Assembly: GCA_039105265.1 (NCBI GenBank)
Contig: JAPFFF010000068.1
Span: forward strand, 248,001-312,000
Direction of reading: 5' to 3'
From: Tritrichomonas musculus
Lineage: Eukaryota; Parabasalia; Tritrichomonadida; Tritrichomonadidae
DNA length: 64,000 bases
A program made the position numbers and the translations under genes. A model generated the notes under the pieces. The model was not told the origin of the DNA. It was given only the letters and a program-made list of their open reading frames with translations, and did not search any database. Shown piece after piece: positions 36,601 to 45,048 of the stretch (the first letter of the stretch is position 1; each line of letters starts with the position of its first letter).

Positions 36601-38387
36601 TTGACATGAGATTCAAATCTAAACATATTTTTAGGTCCACGATGAGTATATGAATGACATTTTGGACAAATATGTATTTGAGTTAGTTTTTCAGAATTCT
36701 TAATGTACATGATATGAATAATTTGGTCTTTCGAGAAAAGTAATGCAGAATGAGTTGGATAAGATTTATCGAAAAACCATTGTTCAGATAAGTCGTAATA
36801 TGAAGAATTTTCGTTTTTAGTGAACTCATATATATTGATATTTAGATGATGCTTTTTAGCCAATTCTTCCATTTGTTCCATCGTTACTCCTTTAAATTCA
36901 TTGAGAATCTTTAATCCTTTTGATGGAATTTTAGTTGTATATTCAATGTTATGTTCTTTGAGAAGGATTTTTTTAGCAACCTTAGTTCGTTTGGCACAAT
37001 CATATTTTTGAGTGTTTGCAAGTTTATGTATTTCAACATTATTTACAATTATGATATCACTCAAACAGATTGCAAGAAATCGATAGAAACATAATTTATC
37101 ATCTTCATTGTCAGCAATAATAAAATCATTTTTGATGAATTCTTCTGGTAAATCTTTAATATGTCCAGTTACTTTTCGCATTCTCGAAACAGTAAATGAA
37201 ATTGAACCAACGATTGTTAATTTAGTTGATGAAGATGTTGTTTCATATGAATGGAGATTTGATTCAATATACATTTTAACATAATCAAGGTCCTGAATTG
37301 AATTTACAATAATTGGAATTGATTCTTTAAAGTTTCTCCATTTGATTTCACGAGCCTCATATTCATATTTATTTTCATCAGAATCTTCACCAAAATTAAC
37401 TGTAGGAGATTCAAATACACCAGATATTTGAAAATGAATTTTGAATGGTTTGAGTTCAGTATCAAAAACTTGTTGTAATGATTCGAAGATTTGATTTAAT
37501 GATGAGATTTGATTGTAATAATAAATAACAATTGGGGAACCATCGAATTGTTTCTGAGCAATATTTGTTTCGGGATAGTTGTTATAATGTTTCCAAGCAT
37601 TAACAGCCTTATCAAAATCTTGTGGTTTATTAATCATAAGATAATCATTGTGTTTTGATTTAAATTTGTTATTGAATTTATCAAGATATTCATATAATTC
37701 TTCGTTTTCAGGAATGTAATATTCAAGTAAATGGGATTTATCATGAATTTCTTTTTGTTCAATTTTCTTGAGATTTGATTTTTCAAATTCATTGATTAAT
37801 TGAATTGCATTATCAACTGCTTCATTTGCACGTTTAATTGCATCTTCGATTTCATAATGTCGTTTAATTTTATTTTGCTCTTTTTCATAGTATTCAACAT
37901 CAGATTCATTTGGTTGTTCATCATAAAATGATTCACGATTTGCAATATTTTCATCATAATTTTGTTCATTTCGTTGTTTCTGATATTCTTGATTGATTTG
38001 AGATTGTTGTTCATTAAAATAGTGAATATCAGATTCATTTGGTTGTTCATCATCATAAAATGATTCACGTTTTGATATGTTTTCATAATTTCGTTCATAA
38101 GATTCATTTAATAATTGTTTGTGACGTTCTTGTTCATGAATAATGAAGTTATCAAGACCTTCTTCAAATTCATTATCATCTTTAAAATCAGGATTAATTA
38201 TTTCTTGAGCGTTATGTTGATTTAGATATGTATATAATGTTTTGATATTTCGTAATTTAGCACCTCCTCGATATCGACGAACATCTGCAATTTCAAGATT
38301 TTCATTAAGTCCTTGATTAATATTATTAATAGATTCAACAATATCGTTATTAGTAAAATCAATAAATGAATTTTGGTTGAAAGCCAT
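33603..38387 (-). CDS. Polinton family-B DNA polymerase with HNH-like insert (B)
   Basis: 1594 residues, far longer than the ~1090 of X. About 1-250: Gln/Asn/Glu-rich helical region with a twice-repeated RESFYDDEQPNESD motif (about 110-165). About 425-445: a D-D-x-L-C-F-Y-R box resembling the Cys box of OTU-like proteases. About 575-600: CxxC...H...C zinc-finger motif. Exo I (YDFET) ~645, Exo III (YNDNDVEMM) ~880. About 1012-1062: HNH-like zinc domain (CHLC, TLDRINN, GH, N, CAEC-N). Polymerase A (DFNSLYPSSF) ~1137, B (ISMNGSYGYDG) ~1330, C (GDTDSMYY) ~1427. Start in a TAAATG context after T-runs. Confidence 0.93.
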   Translation of the reverse strand: MAFNQNSFIDFTNNDIVESINNINQGLNENLEIADVRRYRGGAKLRNIKTLYTYLNQHNAQEIINPDFKDDNEFEEGLDNFIIHEQERHKQLLNESYERNYENISKRESFYDDEQPNESDIHYFNEQQSQINQEYQKQRNEQNYDENIANRESFYDEQPNESDVEYYEKEQNKIKRHYEIEDAIKRANEAVDNAIQLINEFEKSNLKKIEQKEIHDKSHLLEYYIPENEELYEYLDKFNNKFKSKHNDYLMINKPQDFDKAVNAWKHYNNYPETNIAQKQFDGSPIVIYYYNQISSLNQIFESLQQVFDTELKPFKIHFQISGVFESPTVNFGEDSDENKYEYEAREIKWRNFKESIPIIVNSIQDLDYVKMYIESNLHSYETTSSSTKLTIVGSISFTVSRMRKVTGHIKDLPEEFIKNDFIIADNEDDKLCFYRFLAICLSDIIIVNNVEIHKLANTQKYDCAKRTKVAKKILLKEHNIEYTTKIPSKGLKILNEFKGVTMEQMEELAKKHHLNINIYEFTKNENSSYYDLSEQWFFDKSYPTHSALLFSKDQIIHIMYIKNSEKLTQIHICPKCHSYTHRGPKNMFRFESHVKHCDGVFKKNFIPNKEPLPFCPHILNNPVYEYCLAYDLEWKPNIYYMTYDFETMEQSVNKSISDSTVINSRLIPLSVASCVKLSSGLITKHFSLRESEEFIPEWISWLFEQSMEVLNDKIVYDKSFLPADKIYDIDTNIYTITVFGFNSSRFDSNLFKKYLNHLHWHVESNSLIGTISSLKQFILVSDHLPTKLRFIDAQSFVAGGTLKQFGIDFGGETNSVKGVFPYEAINSSNYNEVLSKSEPFSYNDFDSYLNQKNPLSKSDYQIYLEDAKNYKTRWDYLLAYNDNDVEMMIKPIDNLIQLNAQYKVDLISNLSLSKNASCIKYALAYKDFNPHENYNPIHKYNEFIPNPKWWQFKCENYYKQDERYNLTHNPKSCGPSQPPTSGGRDLTKCVSSNDYDAFLKLYNDPIKGKCHLCKEHFTYQNKPTLDRINNEIGHEFSNCLLACAECNKLRKRDDPKITALRIQLKKYCKLHHLPTLINNEDEYYTIRNAIAGGLSNVMHRVNIKGETHINKFRYDGINNKVISYETSNVQTHILGIDFNSLYPSSFSSNPHPFIKYHGGIMYMPGAFIRRIEAKNKQSRERCMKIITSKSRFSNKPNYVFYAVVKLSCPKSKINYFINFPPVFRNINITNNEETIGSYMYNYMKSNNLNSIDKEERKLTMLLDTNGEYMVFSNYYLWFLLDHGLVIDDVKSVSQYECHTGFNQFVNEFMKKRQDIISGKEHGNEKFYKISMNGSYGYDGMNTEKFSKIKICDANKAYQSIISQTYMGGAQLNDNTFMIQHSPKSYHCTTCLQESLWTLDNAKFWYLTFYYDFMNKCLDMDKIHYIEGDTDSMYYAVSGDPNEPPTQLFNHVIKNKEFYDKHVYKFMPNPSINTIEDEKKVLGCAIEKTGENMIALAPKCYTIWNNNGQTKSLKLKGVSLKKNVIKSSDYKDIIENNSVKQGKNINLQMNGNQMSKLTIQKNALTGLHTKMIVLENNSCAPFIKGITANDYIIE
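35437..35470 (-). repeat. Paired palindrome in the B polymerase gene
   Basis: On the minus strand: GCTGCG-GGCCCT-CGCAGC, then CCTCCG-ACAAG-CGGAGG sharing boundary bases. In frame in the linker just before the HNH-like domain; same second hairpin as 29772-29788. Confidence 0.9.
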
Positions 38388-38897
38388 TTATCAAAAATAA
38401 AAAAGTGGAAAAAAATTAGTTTGAAAAATTTAAAATTTTATAACTTGTTCTCAGGTTCATTCTGGAGCCCTTATTTAAAATTTAAATCCCGAATTAACTT
38501 TGGAATAAATTTTAAAATGAGTGTTTAGCGCTTTATGACAGGCCTTGTTCTACAACAGATTATGGAGGCTAATTAAAATTTAAACCCTGTGGATAAGTTT
38601 TTCGTTAATTTTCAAAATGAGGTTTTGAGCTTGGTTCCTGAGGTGGGTTTCCAATGAATTATTATCTGGGGGCCAATACGCACATACATATACTACTCAC
38701 CATAACATTTTAATACATCCTCGAATTTATCAAACCCTTTGACAAAGTCAGGTATTGCTACTGCGGAAGAGTTATCTGTTTTGGCTTCTTTTGTATTTTC
38801 GATTGATAACGCCATTGGAGATGGGTCATCTTTTGGTTCCCAAACCCATTGCCTTTTATCTTCATTCCAAACTATTTCTCCAAAAACCTGAACAAAA
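38388..38897. other. Spacer holding the B/X2 boundary and a ~108-bp imperfect duplication
   Basis: At 38463-38645 two ~75-bp blocks are similar (each GGAG, then AAAATTTAAA, then AATTTTnAAAATGAG), about 108 bp apart. From about 38661 rightward the sequence belongs to X2. I could not fix the exact end of B. No independent gene is called. Confidence 0.55.
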
Positions 38898-40886
38898 CTA
38901 TTTCTTGCACGTACAAGAGCATTTACTGCTGGGGGTGTTTTGTGTTCGCCATCTATCTATCCATTCCAAATGTTGTGATAAAATAATCCATTCTTCATGT
39001 GTCATATCCCATATTAAATTGTCAGGAGCATCTAATAATTCATCATGAATCCAATCATCATCTTGGAAGTCATATCCATGTTCTTGCCATTCCTCATCTA
39101 CAATATTCCAAGCTACATATTGACCTAATTCTGCATGATATTCTCTATTACGGTATAACATTTCATTTGTTGGCATATGTAGATATGAATTCTCTTCTGG
39201 AAAGAACACCCATTCTTCATATCTATCACTATACCTGAGATGTCCTCTATGGTCATTTTCAAAGATTGGTATTAATACATCTACTATTGCTTCACTAGCT
39301 CCTTCTCTCCAACCTTCCTCGAAAGGATAATAAATATTTAACATAACCCATTCATCATGAACAACATCCCACATGTAATTTTGAGGTACAGGAGCATTCC
39401 TATTTCGTCTCCATCCTGCAGGTCTATCCAAGTTATCATCTCTTTCTCGCCATTCCTCATAGATGATGTCCCAAACATAATTACTATCTTGATTATATAG
39501 ACCGTTCGAACGGTCGCCAATTGGTCTGAAAACTGGTATTTGTTGTTCTTGGTCTTGTTGTTCCATAGCTTGTTTTGCTATATCAGGTATTGCATCCTCA
39601 TACATAACAACATCATGCATAGCATCTTGAAATGACTGTACTTGTTCACCAAGATTCAATCTATTTATATTCTCATCAATATCACCTAAATGTTCTTCAA
39701 GATGTCGATTTTGATTTCTTAGGTAGTTCGTCAATTCATCAATCTCATCTTGCGGGATACCTATGCCACCTCCTCCTTCCTCCTCTTCATGATTGCAATC
39801 ACAGGATTTTATCTGCGATACTTGTCCTATCAAATCATTAATTACAATCATGAGTACTTCGATATTTCGTTGAACGTCATTTAAGTGGTCATTTAAGGTG
39901 ACTGACATTTGAGTACCATCAATATGAGTAATGGTAATTTTATTATCTGGAGCTTTGGATAGTCGAAATAATTTTAAGGCTTTTGAGATACCTAAACCTA
40001 ATACACTCGAAAACAGCAAATATTGAAGTATTTGAGGAGTGTGTTTGTAATTTTCTAAGTAGTATCTTGTATATATATCAAGGAATTCACATGGGCTACT
40101 TACTTCAATAATTTGGTCTGCCTCAACCAAGTCTGTACACCCTTTGTATCTATATCCTATTCTTTGTACTGACAATTTATCTAGATTCCAATGGTATTGA
40201 GATATCCTAGATACGAAATTTTTAAAGTTAGATTCATTAAAAGCCTCATATAAGAATCTCTTTGTTGTCATGTTAGTTCTTTCATTCTTTATGACATTTA
40301 TCAATAAATCTCCCAGGTTCGAATAACCAAACTCAGCTAAAAATGGGTCAGGCTCGGGTGTTGGAAGTGGTACAGGGTCTTGAAGATATCGAATAACCTT
40401 TGTTTGTCCTAGTTGTTCATCTGTTGATATTTGTTCATATCCATCAACAGCACACATCAATTCGGTATACATCTCATGAATAGCCTCACATGTATTAGAT
40501 TCTTCTTCAATAAATTCATTTAAGGTATTTACGCAAAGTTCATCTTTTATCAACTCCTTATATGACTCTGCTTTTTCAGGTAGTGAGCCTTCTAATTGGG
40601 GTGTCTTTTCAGGTCCTTTAAATACATATTTTAAATAATTGGCAAATTTGTGTGTAATAGGTACATTGCCGAAACCATCAAGCTTTCCTCCATTTTCGAT
40701 ATAATCATTGACTACCCTTTCGTCTACTTCTGCTTTGTTATATAAACAACTAAACGTAGGATAATCATCTGGGTCCTCATTTCTTATAATATCAATATTG
40801 CCTTCATCATTAACACTTATCTCAACATCCTTGTCTTTGAGCTTCTCTGCTTCATTTGATTGCAAAGAATAAAGTTTAATTGACAT
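38898..40886 (-). CDS. Trp-rich repeat protein of the X family (662 aa)
   Basis: Start at 40886 (MSIKLYSLQ), 17 bp from the divergent minor-capsid-like gene. N-terminal ~290 residues are alpha/beta and acidic. A hydrophobic segment, about residues 298-320 (YLLFSSVLGLGISKALKLF), could be a membrane helix. A coiled coil follows at ~345-440. Residues ~475-650 contain at least five copies of a W-D/N-[IV]-[IV]-x-x-E-W motif spaced 25-50 residues apart. I do not recognise the family. The Trp repeats and membrane/coiled-coil middle suggest a surface or spike-like structural protein. The X1 copy is interrupted by the MULE. Confidence 0.6.
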   Translation of the reverse strand: MSIKLYSLQSNEAEKLKDKDVEISVNDEGNIDIIRNEDPDDYPTFSCLYNKAEVDERVVNDYIENGGKLDGFGNVPITHKFANYLKYVFKGPEKTPQLEGSLPEKAESYKELIKDELCVNTLNEFIEEESNTCEAIHEMYTELMCAVDGYEQISTDEQLGQTKVIRYLQDPVPLPTPEPDPFLAEFGYSNLGDLLINVIKNERTNMTTKRFLYEAFNESNFKNFVSRISQYHWNLDKLSVQRIGYRYKGCTDLVEADQIIEVSSPCEFLDIYTRYYLENYKHTPQILQYLLFSSVLGLGISKALKLFRLSKAPDNKITITHIDGTQMSVTLNDHLNDVQRNIEVLMIVINDLIGQVSQIKSCDCNHEEEEGGGGIGIPQDEIDELTNYLRNQNRHLEEHLGDIDENINRLNLGEQVQSFQDAMHDVVMYEDAIPDIAKQAMEQQDQEQQIPVFRPIGDRSNGLYNQDSNYVWDIIYEEWRERDDNLDRPAGWRRNRNAPVPQNYMWDVVHDEWVMLNIYYPFEEGWREGASEAIVDVLIPIFENDHRGHLRYSDRYEEWVFFPEENSYLHMPTNEMLYRNREYHAELGQYVAWNIVDEEWQEHGYDFQDDDWIHDELLDAPDNLIWDMTHEEWIILSQHLEWIDRWRTQNTPSSKCSCTCKK

Positions 40887-40903
40887 TTTTTGGATATAAT
40901 AAA

Positions 40904-41444
40904 ATGTTAGTATCAGTACAAAGTACAAATGTTGATGAATATAATAAGGTATCAGTTAATTTAGATATACCTTGGAAGTGTAAATATGTCAAGTATTATG
41001 TATCTTCAATTAGTACCTTGAGTAATATATTGTTAACCAATGGTGAAGATTATATTGAGATGTCAAGTGATTCAATACCTATTAAAGCCTATTTTCGAAC
41101 TCCTAAATTTTCTTATATTATCAAAGAATTACAATCGGTATTAAATTTAATGTCTTGGTTTCAATGGGAGTATAAACAAGAAACAAGAACATTTCAATTA
41201 AAAACTACAATGAAGACTACCATTACGTCTTTAACTCATCGAGCCGCATTATTAACTGGTTTGTATAATACTCCATTGCCTATTGAGATACCAGCAAATA
41301 CAACATATACTGTTAAAGATATACCAATATTAAATCATACTAAGTTGTATTTAGTATCATTACAAGGTAATGCCATATACTCCAATATAGGTGAACAACA
41401 ATATACACCATCAGTTATTGGTAGTATAAATACCTTCACCTTAG
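40904..41444 (+). pseudogene. Minor capsid (penton-like) gene of X2, interrupted by Polinton Z
   Basis: Starts with the same MLVSVQSTN as X1. The first ~20 and last ~55 codons present are nearly identical to X1, and the middle is strongly different (near residues 37-125). The coding sequence runs into the tip of Z at 41445. Function as discussed for 7857-8564. Confidence 0.7.
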
Positions 41445-41561
41445 AGAGATATGGGGACCGTTTGGGAGGTCAGATAAAATGGACCCTCTTGACATAGGGT
41501 TTACAGACCCCAAACATCAGCGCCATGACTCAAAAAATCGCCACTTTTTTAAAATTACCCC

Positions 41562-41808
41562 AGAGAGTAAGGGTGTTGATTTGGTGGGGTGAGATAAAAT
41601 TGAAAATTGACGGGCGCCACTTTGAATCTTCATTTTAGAATTTACATCTTTGATCTTGTTTTAGTAGTATATATCAGTCGGTTTCCGTCAGGCTAAAGCC
41701 CGCCGTCAACACGACTAATGAACAAAAATAATATGAACTCATTTAATGATTACCATCAATTGATGTTCATTTATTAGACAGTTCATTTAATTCATTCTCA
41801 AGCTGATG
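41562..41808 (+). repeat. Polinton Y left terminal inverted repeat (247 bp)
   Basis: Reverse complement of 62285-62531 with no mismatch that I can see. Contains an AGTCG...CGACT outer pair around a GGCT-AA-AGCC hairpin (41691-41700). The inner end covers the last codons of the 75-aa gene. Confidence 0.95.
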
Positions 41809-41994
41809 AACTTTATTTTTGAGGCTGTTGATGTCTTCGATAAGAGACTCACGAACGGCAAGACCGTCAGAGCCCAACATTCCTGATTTGATATTGTTGA
41901 GACATTGTTTGTAATCATAACACTTTTCTTTCAATCCTCGTTTGATTCGTTTTAGTTCTGGTATTTCTTTCTTGTATTCTGTTAGTTCACTCAT
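41767..41994 (-). CDS. Conserved Polinton coiled-coil protein (75 aa, Y)
   Basis: Orthologue of B 28077-28307 and almost identical to Z 62754-62981. Two heptad-rich helices joined by a short turn with SGMLGSDGLAVRES. The 3' end of the gene is part of the TIR, so a fragment of it is repeated at the far right end (62285-62326). Divergent from the next gene, with 14 bp between start codons. Confidence 0.75.
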   Translation of the reverse strand: MSELTEYKKEIPELKRIKRGLKEKCYDYKQCLNNIKSGMLGSDGLAVRESLIEDINSLKNKVHQLENELNELSNK

Positions 41995-42008
41995 TTAATA
42001 ATAATTAA

Positions 42009-42242
42009 ATGTCTGCTATTAATCAATTAAGAACCGTTCATGACGATAAGCATAAAAACCATTTTGATAGATTACAATTAACGATGCAAAAGAATAGAAC
42101 AAAAATAAATTCAGCACCAACAGTGAAATGTTATAATGAAAAAGGAAATATATTTCATGAACCACCTCCAAAAACGACTAAATCATTAAATCATCATGAT
42201 TCACTTAATCATTCTGTGGTTGTCAGGAGCAACAACATTTAA
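42009..42242 (+). CDS. Conserved small basic Polinton protein (77 aa, Y)
   Basis: Matches B 27765-28061 from the TVHDDKHKNH block onward and is nearly identical to Z. Basic, Asn/His/Lys-rich, probably disordered. Its 3' end overlaps the convergent 158-aa gene by 42 bp, with both frames intact. Confidence 0.7.
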   Translation: MSAINQLRTVHDDKHKNHFDRLQLTMQKNRTKINSAPTVKCYNEKGNIFHEPPPKTTKSLNHHDSLNHSVVVRSNNI

Positions 42243-42677
42243 TACATATTCATTAATAACTTTTGATTGTTGGTCGACAACGTTTGAAAGCTTATTAATA
42301 TGTTCTTCAAGTATTTTATTTTTGTTGTTCAATTGATTTATTAATTCATTGAGTTCGTTAATCGATTCTTTCATTAATGATATATCAGCTTTGATGTTGT
42401 CATTTTCAAGTGTTTTAGTGATTGTGTTCCCAACTTTCTTCAAATAAATGTCGCCGTTAAGTCTTTTACCGTCTGTACAATTTCGCTTAGTGATTTTGTA
42501 TTCGTTGCCGTCATTAGTGATGATTTTATAAATCTTGTTCAAATAGTTAGTCGTTTGTGATTTCATTTGCTCGATATTCTTTTGATAGAACAAATTGAAC
42601 TCTTCAATTGATTTAAATACTTTTGATTCATTTACATTATCATTTATAACTTTAAGTTCATTAATGTTTTCATTCAT
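42201..42677 (-). CDS. Conserved Polinton coiled-coil protein (158 aa, Y)
   Basis: Same plan as B 27268-27729: an EEFNLFYQKN start of a compact domain, TTNYLNKIYKIITNDGNEYKITKRNC, GDIYLKKVG, then a long coiled coil. It overlaps the opposite-strand 77-aa gene at its 3' end. Role unknown; conserved neighbour of the 84-aa cationic protein. Confidence 0.7.
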   Translation of the reverse strand: MNENINELKVINDNVNESKVFKSIEEFNLFYQKNIEQMKSQTTNYLNKIYKIITNDGNEYKITKRNCTDGKRLNGDIYLKKVGNTITKTLENDNIKADISLMKESINELNELINQLNNKNKILEEHINKLSNVVDQQSKVINEYVLNVVAPDNHRMIK

Positions 42678-42713
42678 TTATAATTATATTAAATCATTAT
42701 AATTCATTGTTTT

Positions 42714-42968
42714 TCATTTAACTTCATTCAATATTGATTTTCCAAATCTCCCAACTCTGTCAGCAACATTTAAACCTGTATCAATTGCGTCAACAACCTG
42801 ACCGACACCAGGAATGAATTGTGTAATCGGTTTAACTCTGTCAACGATTTGCTTTCCAACATCAACAACTTTTGGTAATGCTTTAACTGCTTTCTGAGCG
42901 AATGATTTTACTTTGCCGCCAATTGATTTAAATGCGTTCTTGATTTTGTTGAATATACCGACACCCAT
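42714..42968 (-). CDS. Small cationic amphipathic Polinton protein (84 aa, Y)
   Basis: MGVGIFNKIKNAFKS start, Lys-rich amphipathic helix to about residue 45, then IPGVGQVVDAIDTGLNVAD and GKSILNE. Exactly the length of the B and Z relatives. Divergent from the capsid gene, with 49 bp between starts. The amphipathic, Gly-rich sequence recalls membrane-lytic internal capsid proteins, which is inference only. Confidence 0.7.
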   Translation of the reverse strand: MGVGIFNKIKNAFKSIGGKVKSFAQKAVKALPKVVDVGKQIVDRVKPITQFIPGVGQVVDAIDTGLNVADRVGRFGKSILNEVK

Positions 42969-43017
42969 AATTTAATTAATGATAAAAGTGTTTTATTTCC
43001 TTTTTATTCAATCATAA

Positions 43018-44961
43018 ATGTTATACAGAAACGAGAGAGCCCATAATCTTCGCACTGAAACAGGAAACGTTCTTCATGCATTTGAAGAGATGAGAAACAT
43101 GATTAATGTCAATGACGGTACGCGTTCATTTTCATTTAGAACTGTTGACTGTCATGACCAACCAGCTCCATTTCATCAAGGACAATATTCGCAAATCAGT
43201 TTAACACATCCTGACCACTTCATAAGTGATATTGATAAAGGTTTCTTAACATTTCACGTTAAATTAGATTTGTCATTGAATACAGATATGAGTAAATTAA
43301 ATGAAATCAATGACCCCAACAACTTGTACAAACTGTTTGTCGGTTTCAAATCATCAAACCAGTTGTTTGACAGGTTAGAGATTCTTCATAATAATGTCAA
43401 TGTCGGATACCAACAGAATGAATGCATTCGTGAGGGCTTCTTATATTCTTCAGTTAAACCAGAAGCCGAGAAGAAACGTCGCAGATTCGTTCATTCATTG
43501 TGGGAAAACATTAGCAACTATTCACAAACACATGCAGGAGCTTATGTCAACTTGAATTCATTTAAGAACACAGGAAGAAGTGAAGTCGAATTTGATTTGA
43601 ATGTTCCTTTTGATGATTTGCTCGCATTACAAGCATTCGATTTATTCCCTAACGGAATCATTGGTGATTTATCAATTCGTTTTCAAGTTAGTCCCGCTGG
43701 TCTTGTTTGGGCAGTATTAGACCCTTACACAGTTGCTGAAGCAAAAGTATTTCTTGAAGATAATGATTCAATATCGATGGAAGAATTAAACAGACTAAAG
43801 GAAATCAAAGCACGAGGACACCTCAAACATCAATTCACACAAATTGGTAATCAAGCAGTGATTCCAGGACCTGGAGACAATCCAGACCCACCATCACCTG
43901 AACCAACACCAACGAAATATCAATTGAAGTATGAAGTTAGAGAACAATACGTATCTGCATCTGGAGGTGATTTCGATGAACTGATTGAAAATTGTTCATT
44001 AATATTTAGCTTTACTGATGATGAATTTACTGAACTTGGAATTGAAAAGACTGATGATAATAAAGCAATTTGTCAAGCCCATTATACCAAAGAACATGGT
44101 AAATTACCTCAACCATCACATGCAGGTCATGTTTACGTTAACTTTGTATCTAAAACTGAAGCCAACAAGTTGATGAGCGCTCATTATTCAAAACAAACAG
44201 CAACATTAACAGTTAATCGAATGACCATCACAGCTTGTAAATCTAATATGCAAGGCTTTGGTGTTTGTGAAGCTACAAGACAAGGAATTGAAGACATTTT
44301 AAGACAAGGTTTAATCATTCCTTCACAAAAAGTTGATTATCATGCTTTTCCAATCGCTCCAGCAGCAAACGGAATCAAGTCAACATTGAATATCCCATTA
44401 ATCAATGCAACTAATTTATCAATCATGTTTCCAAAGCATCATAATGATTTAACTGTCTTTGAAAATCCAGTTTATCAAAACTGTTTCTTGAATATTGGTG
44501 GAAAGAACTTCCCAGACGAAAACGTTTCAACCATTGGTGCACGATTCTTTGAAAATCAATTAACGGCTGGTGATTTAGATGCAATCACTCTTTCATGCAC
44601 AAAGGAATTTGAGGATTCGATGACAATGCCAAAGAATGACGCTAACGGTAAGAGATACAACAACACAATCAGTGATGCAACATCATTTGTATTCAACATT
44701 CAAACAGAACGAGCAAGTGCAGGATATTGTTATGACGGACTTGATGGAGGTTTCGGAAACGTTCAGATACAAGTCAATGGGCAACCAATATATACAGGAG
44801 ATGATGACACATATTTCAATGTTGTTGAACCAGATGGAACCATTGTCAAACCTCCTCCGACTCAATTATGGATAACTAGGGACTCTTACTTTAAACTATC
44901 TCTTGACGGATTGGTTTACGTTGATGACGAATCTCCACAAGGAAGTCAAGCAAATGAATAA
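43018..44961 (+). CDS. Polinton major capsid protein (Y)
   Basis: 647 residues, starting MLYRNERAHN. Extensively similar to B, including the N-terminal GTRSFSFRTVDCHDQ block, the FVGFKSSNQLFDRLEILHNN block and the C-terminal EFEDSMTMPKNDANG/FNIQTERASAGYCYDGLDGG block. Two beta-rich halves fit the double jelly-roll fold. A short Pro-rich hinge (about 285-300) opens an inserted domain (about 300-380) that differs from B. First gene of a same-strand series with integrase, 116-aa and 372-aa genes. Start preceded by TTTTTATTCAATCATAA. Confidence 0.87.
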   Translation: MLYRNERAHNLRTETGNVLHAFEEMRNMINVNDGTRSFSFRTVDCHDQPAPFHQGQYSQISLTHPDHFISDIDKGFLTFHVKLDLSLNTDMSKLNEINDPNNLYKLFVGFKSSNQLFDRLEILHNNVNVGYQQNECIREGFLYSSVKPEAEKKRRRFVHSLWENISNYSQTHAGAYVNLNSFKNTGRSEVEFDLNVPFDDLLALQAFDLFPNGIIGDLSIRFQVSPAGLVWAVLDPYTVAEAKVFLEDNDSISMEELNRLKEIKARGHLKHQFTQIGNQAVIPGPGDNPDPPSPEPTPTKYQLKYEVREQYVSASGGDFDELIENCSLIFSFTDDEFTELGIEKTDDNKAICQAHYTKEHGKLPQPSHAGHVYVNFVSKTEANKLMSAHYSKQTATLTVNRMTITACKSNMQGFGVCEATRQGIEDILRQGLIIPSQKVDYHAFPIAPAANGIKSTLNIPLINATNLSIMFPKHHNDLTVFENPVYQNCFLNIGGKNFPDENVSTIGARFFENQLTAGDLDAITLSCTKEFEDSMTMPKNDANGKRYNNTISDATSFVFNIQTERASAGYCYDGLDGGFGNVQIQVNGQPIYTGDDDTYFNVVEPDGTIVKPPPTQLWITRDSYFKLSLDGLVYVDDESPQGSQANE

Positions 44962-44986
44962 AAATAATGATTTCATTAAATAATCA

Positions 44987-45015
44987 TTTTGCTTTGCAAA
45001 AGGGAACAGAGTTCC
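44987..45015 (+). repeat. Paired palindrome unit, Y type (hairpin-G-hairpin), intergenic
   Basis: TTTTGC-TTT-GCAAAA, single G, GGAAC-AGA-GTTCC. Lies between capsid and integrase genes. Same layout as 60387-60415 and 55653-55681 read on the minus strand. Confidence 0.9.
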
Positions 45016-45048
45016 TTCATAAATTAATGCTTTATTTTTGCGATTCAA

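Larger units (their letters stand above)
21130..38660 (-). mobile_element. Polinton/Maverick B, incomplete, ~17.5 kb
   Basis: Carries the same core genes as Y (major capsid, integrase, ATPase, polymerase B, 84-aa cationic protein, several small conserved genes) but with a different gene order and extra genes (KilA-N protein). The left boundary is where X1 sequence stops matching X2. The right boundary (about 38400-38660) is uncertain. No terminal inverted repeats or target duplication were found, and the left side stops inside a gene whose Y relative is much longer, so B is incomplete. Most remaining reading frames are long and open, so it is not old. Confidence 0.8.
38661..41444 (-). mobile_element. 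Polinton X2 fragment, interrupted by Z
   Basis: Second, inverted copy of the X family: Trp-rich repeat protein and the beginning of the minor-capsid-like gene, cut where Z starts at 41445. The gene spacing matches X1. It is a fragment with about one break besides the Z insertion, and it is young, judged by near-identity to X1 over the Trp-rich gene. Its remaining part, if any, lies beyond Z outside the window. Confidence 0.8.

Noticed and set aside
21130-38660. TIRs for Polinton B
   Set aside because: The two boundaries were compared by eye in both orientations without a match; reported as not found rather than guessed.
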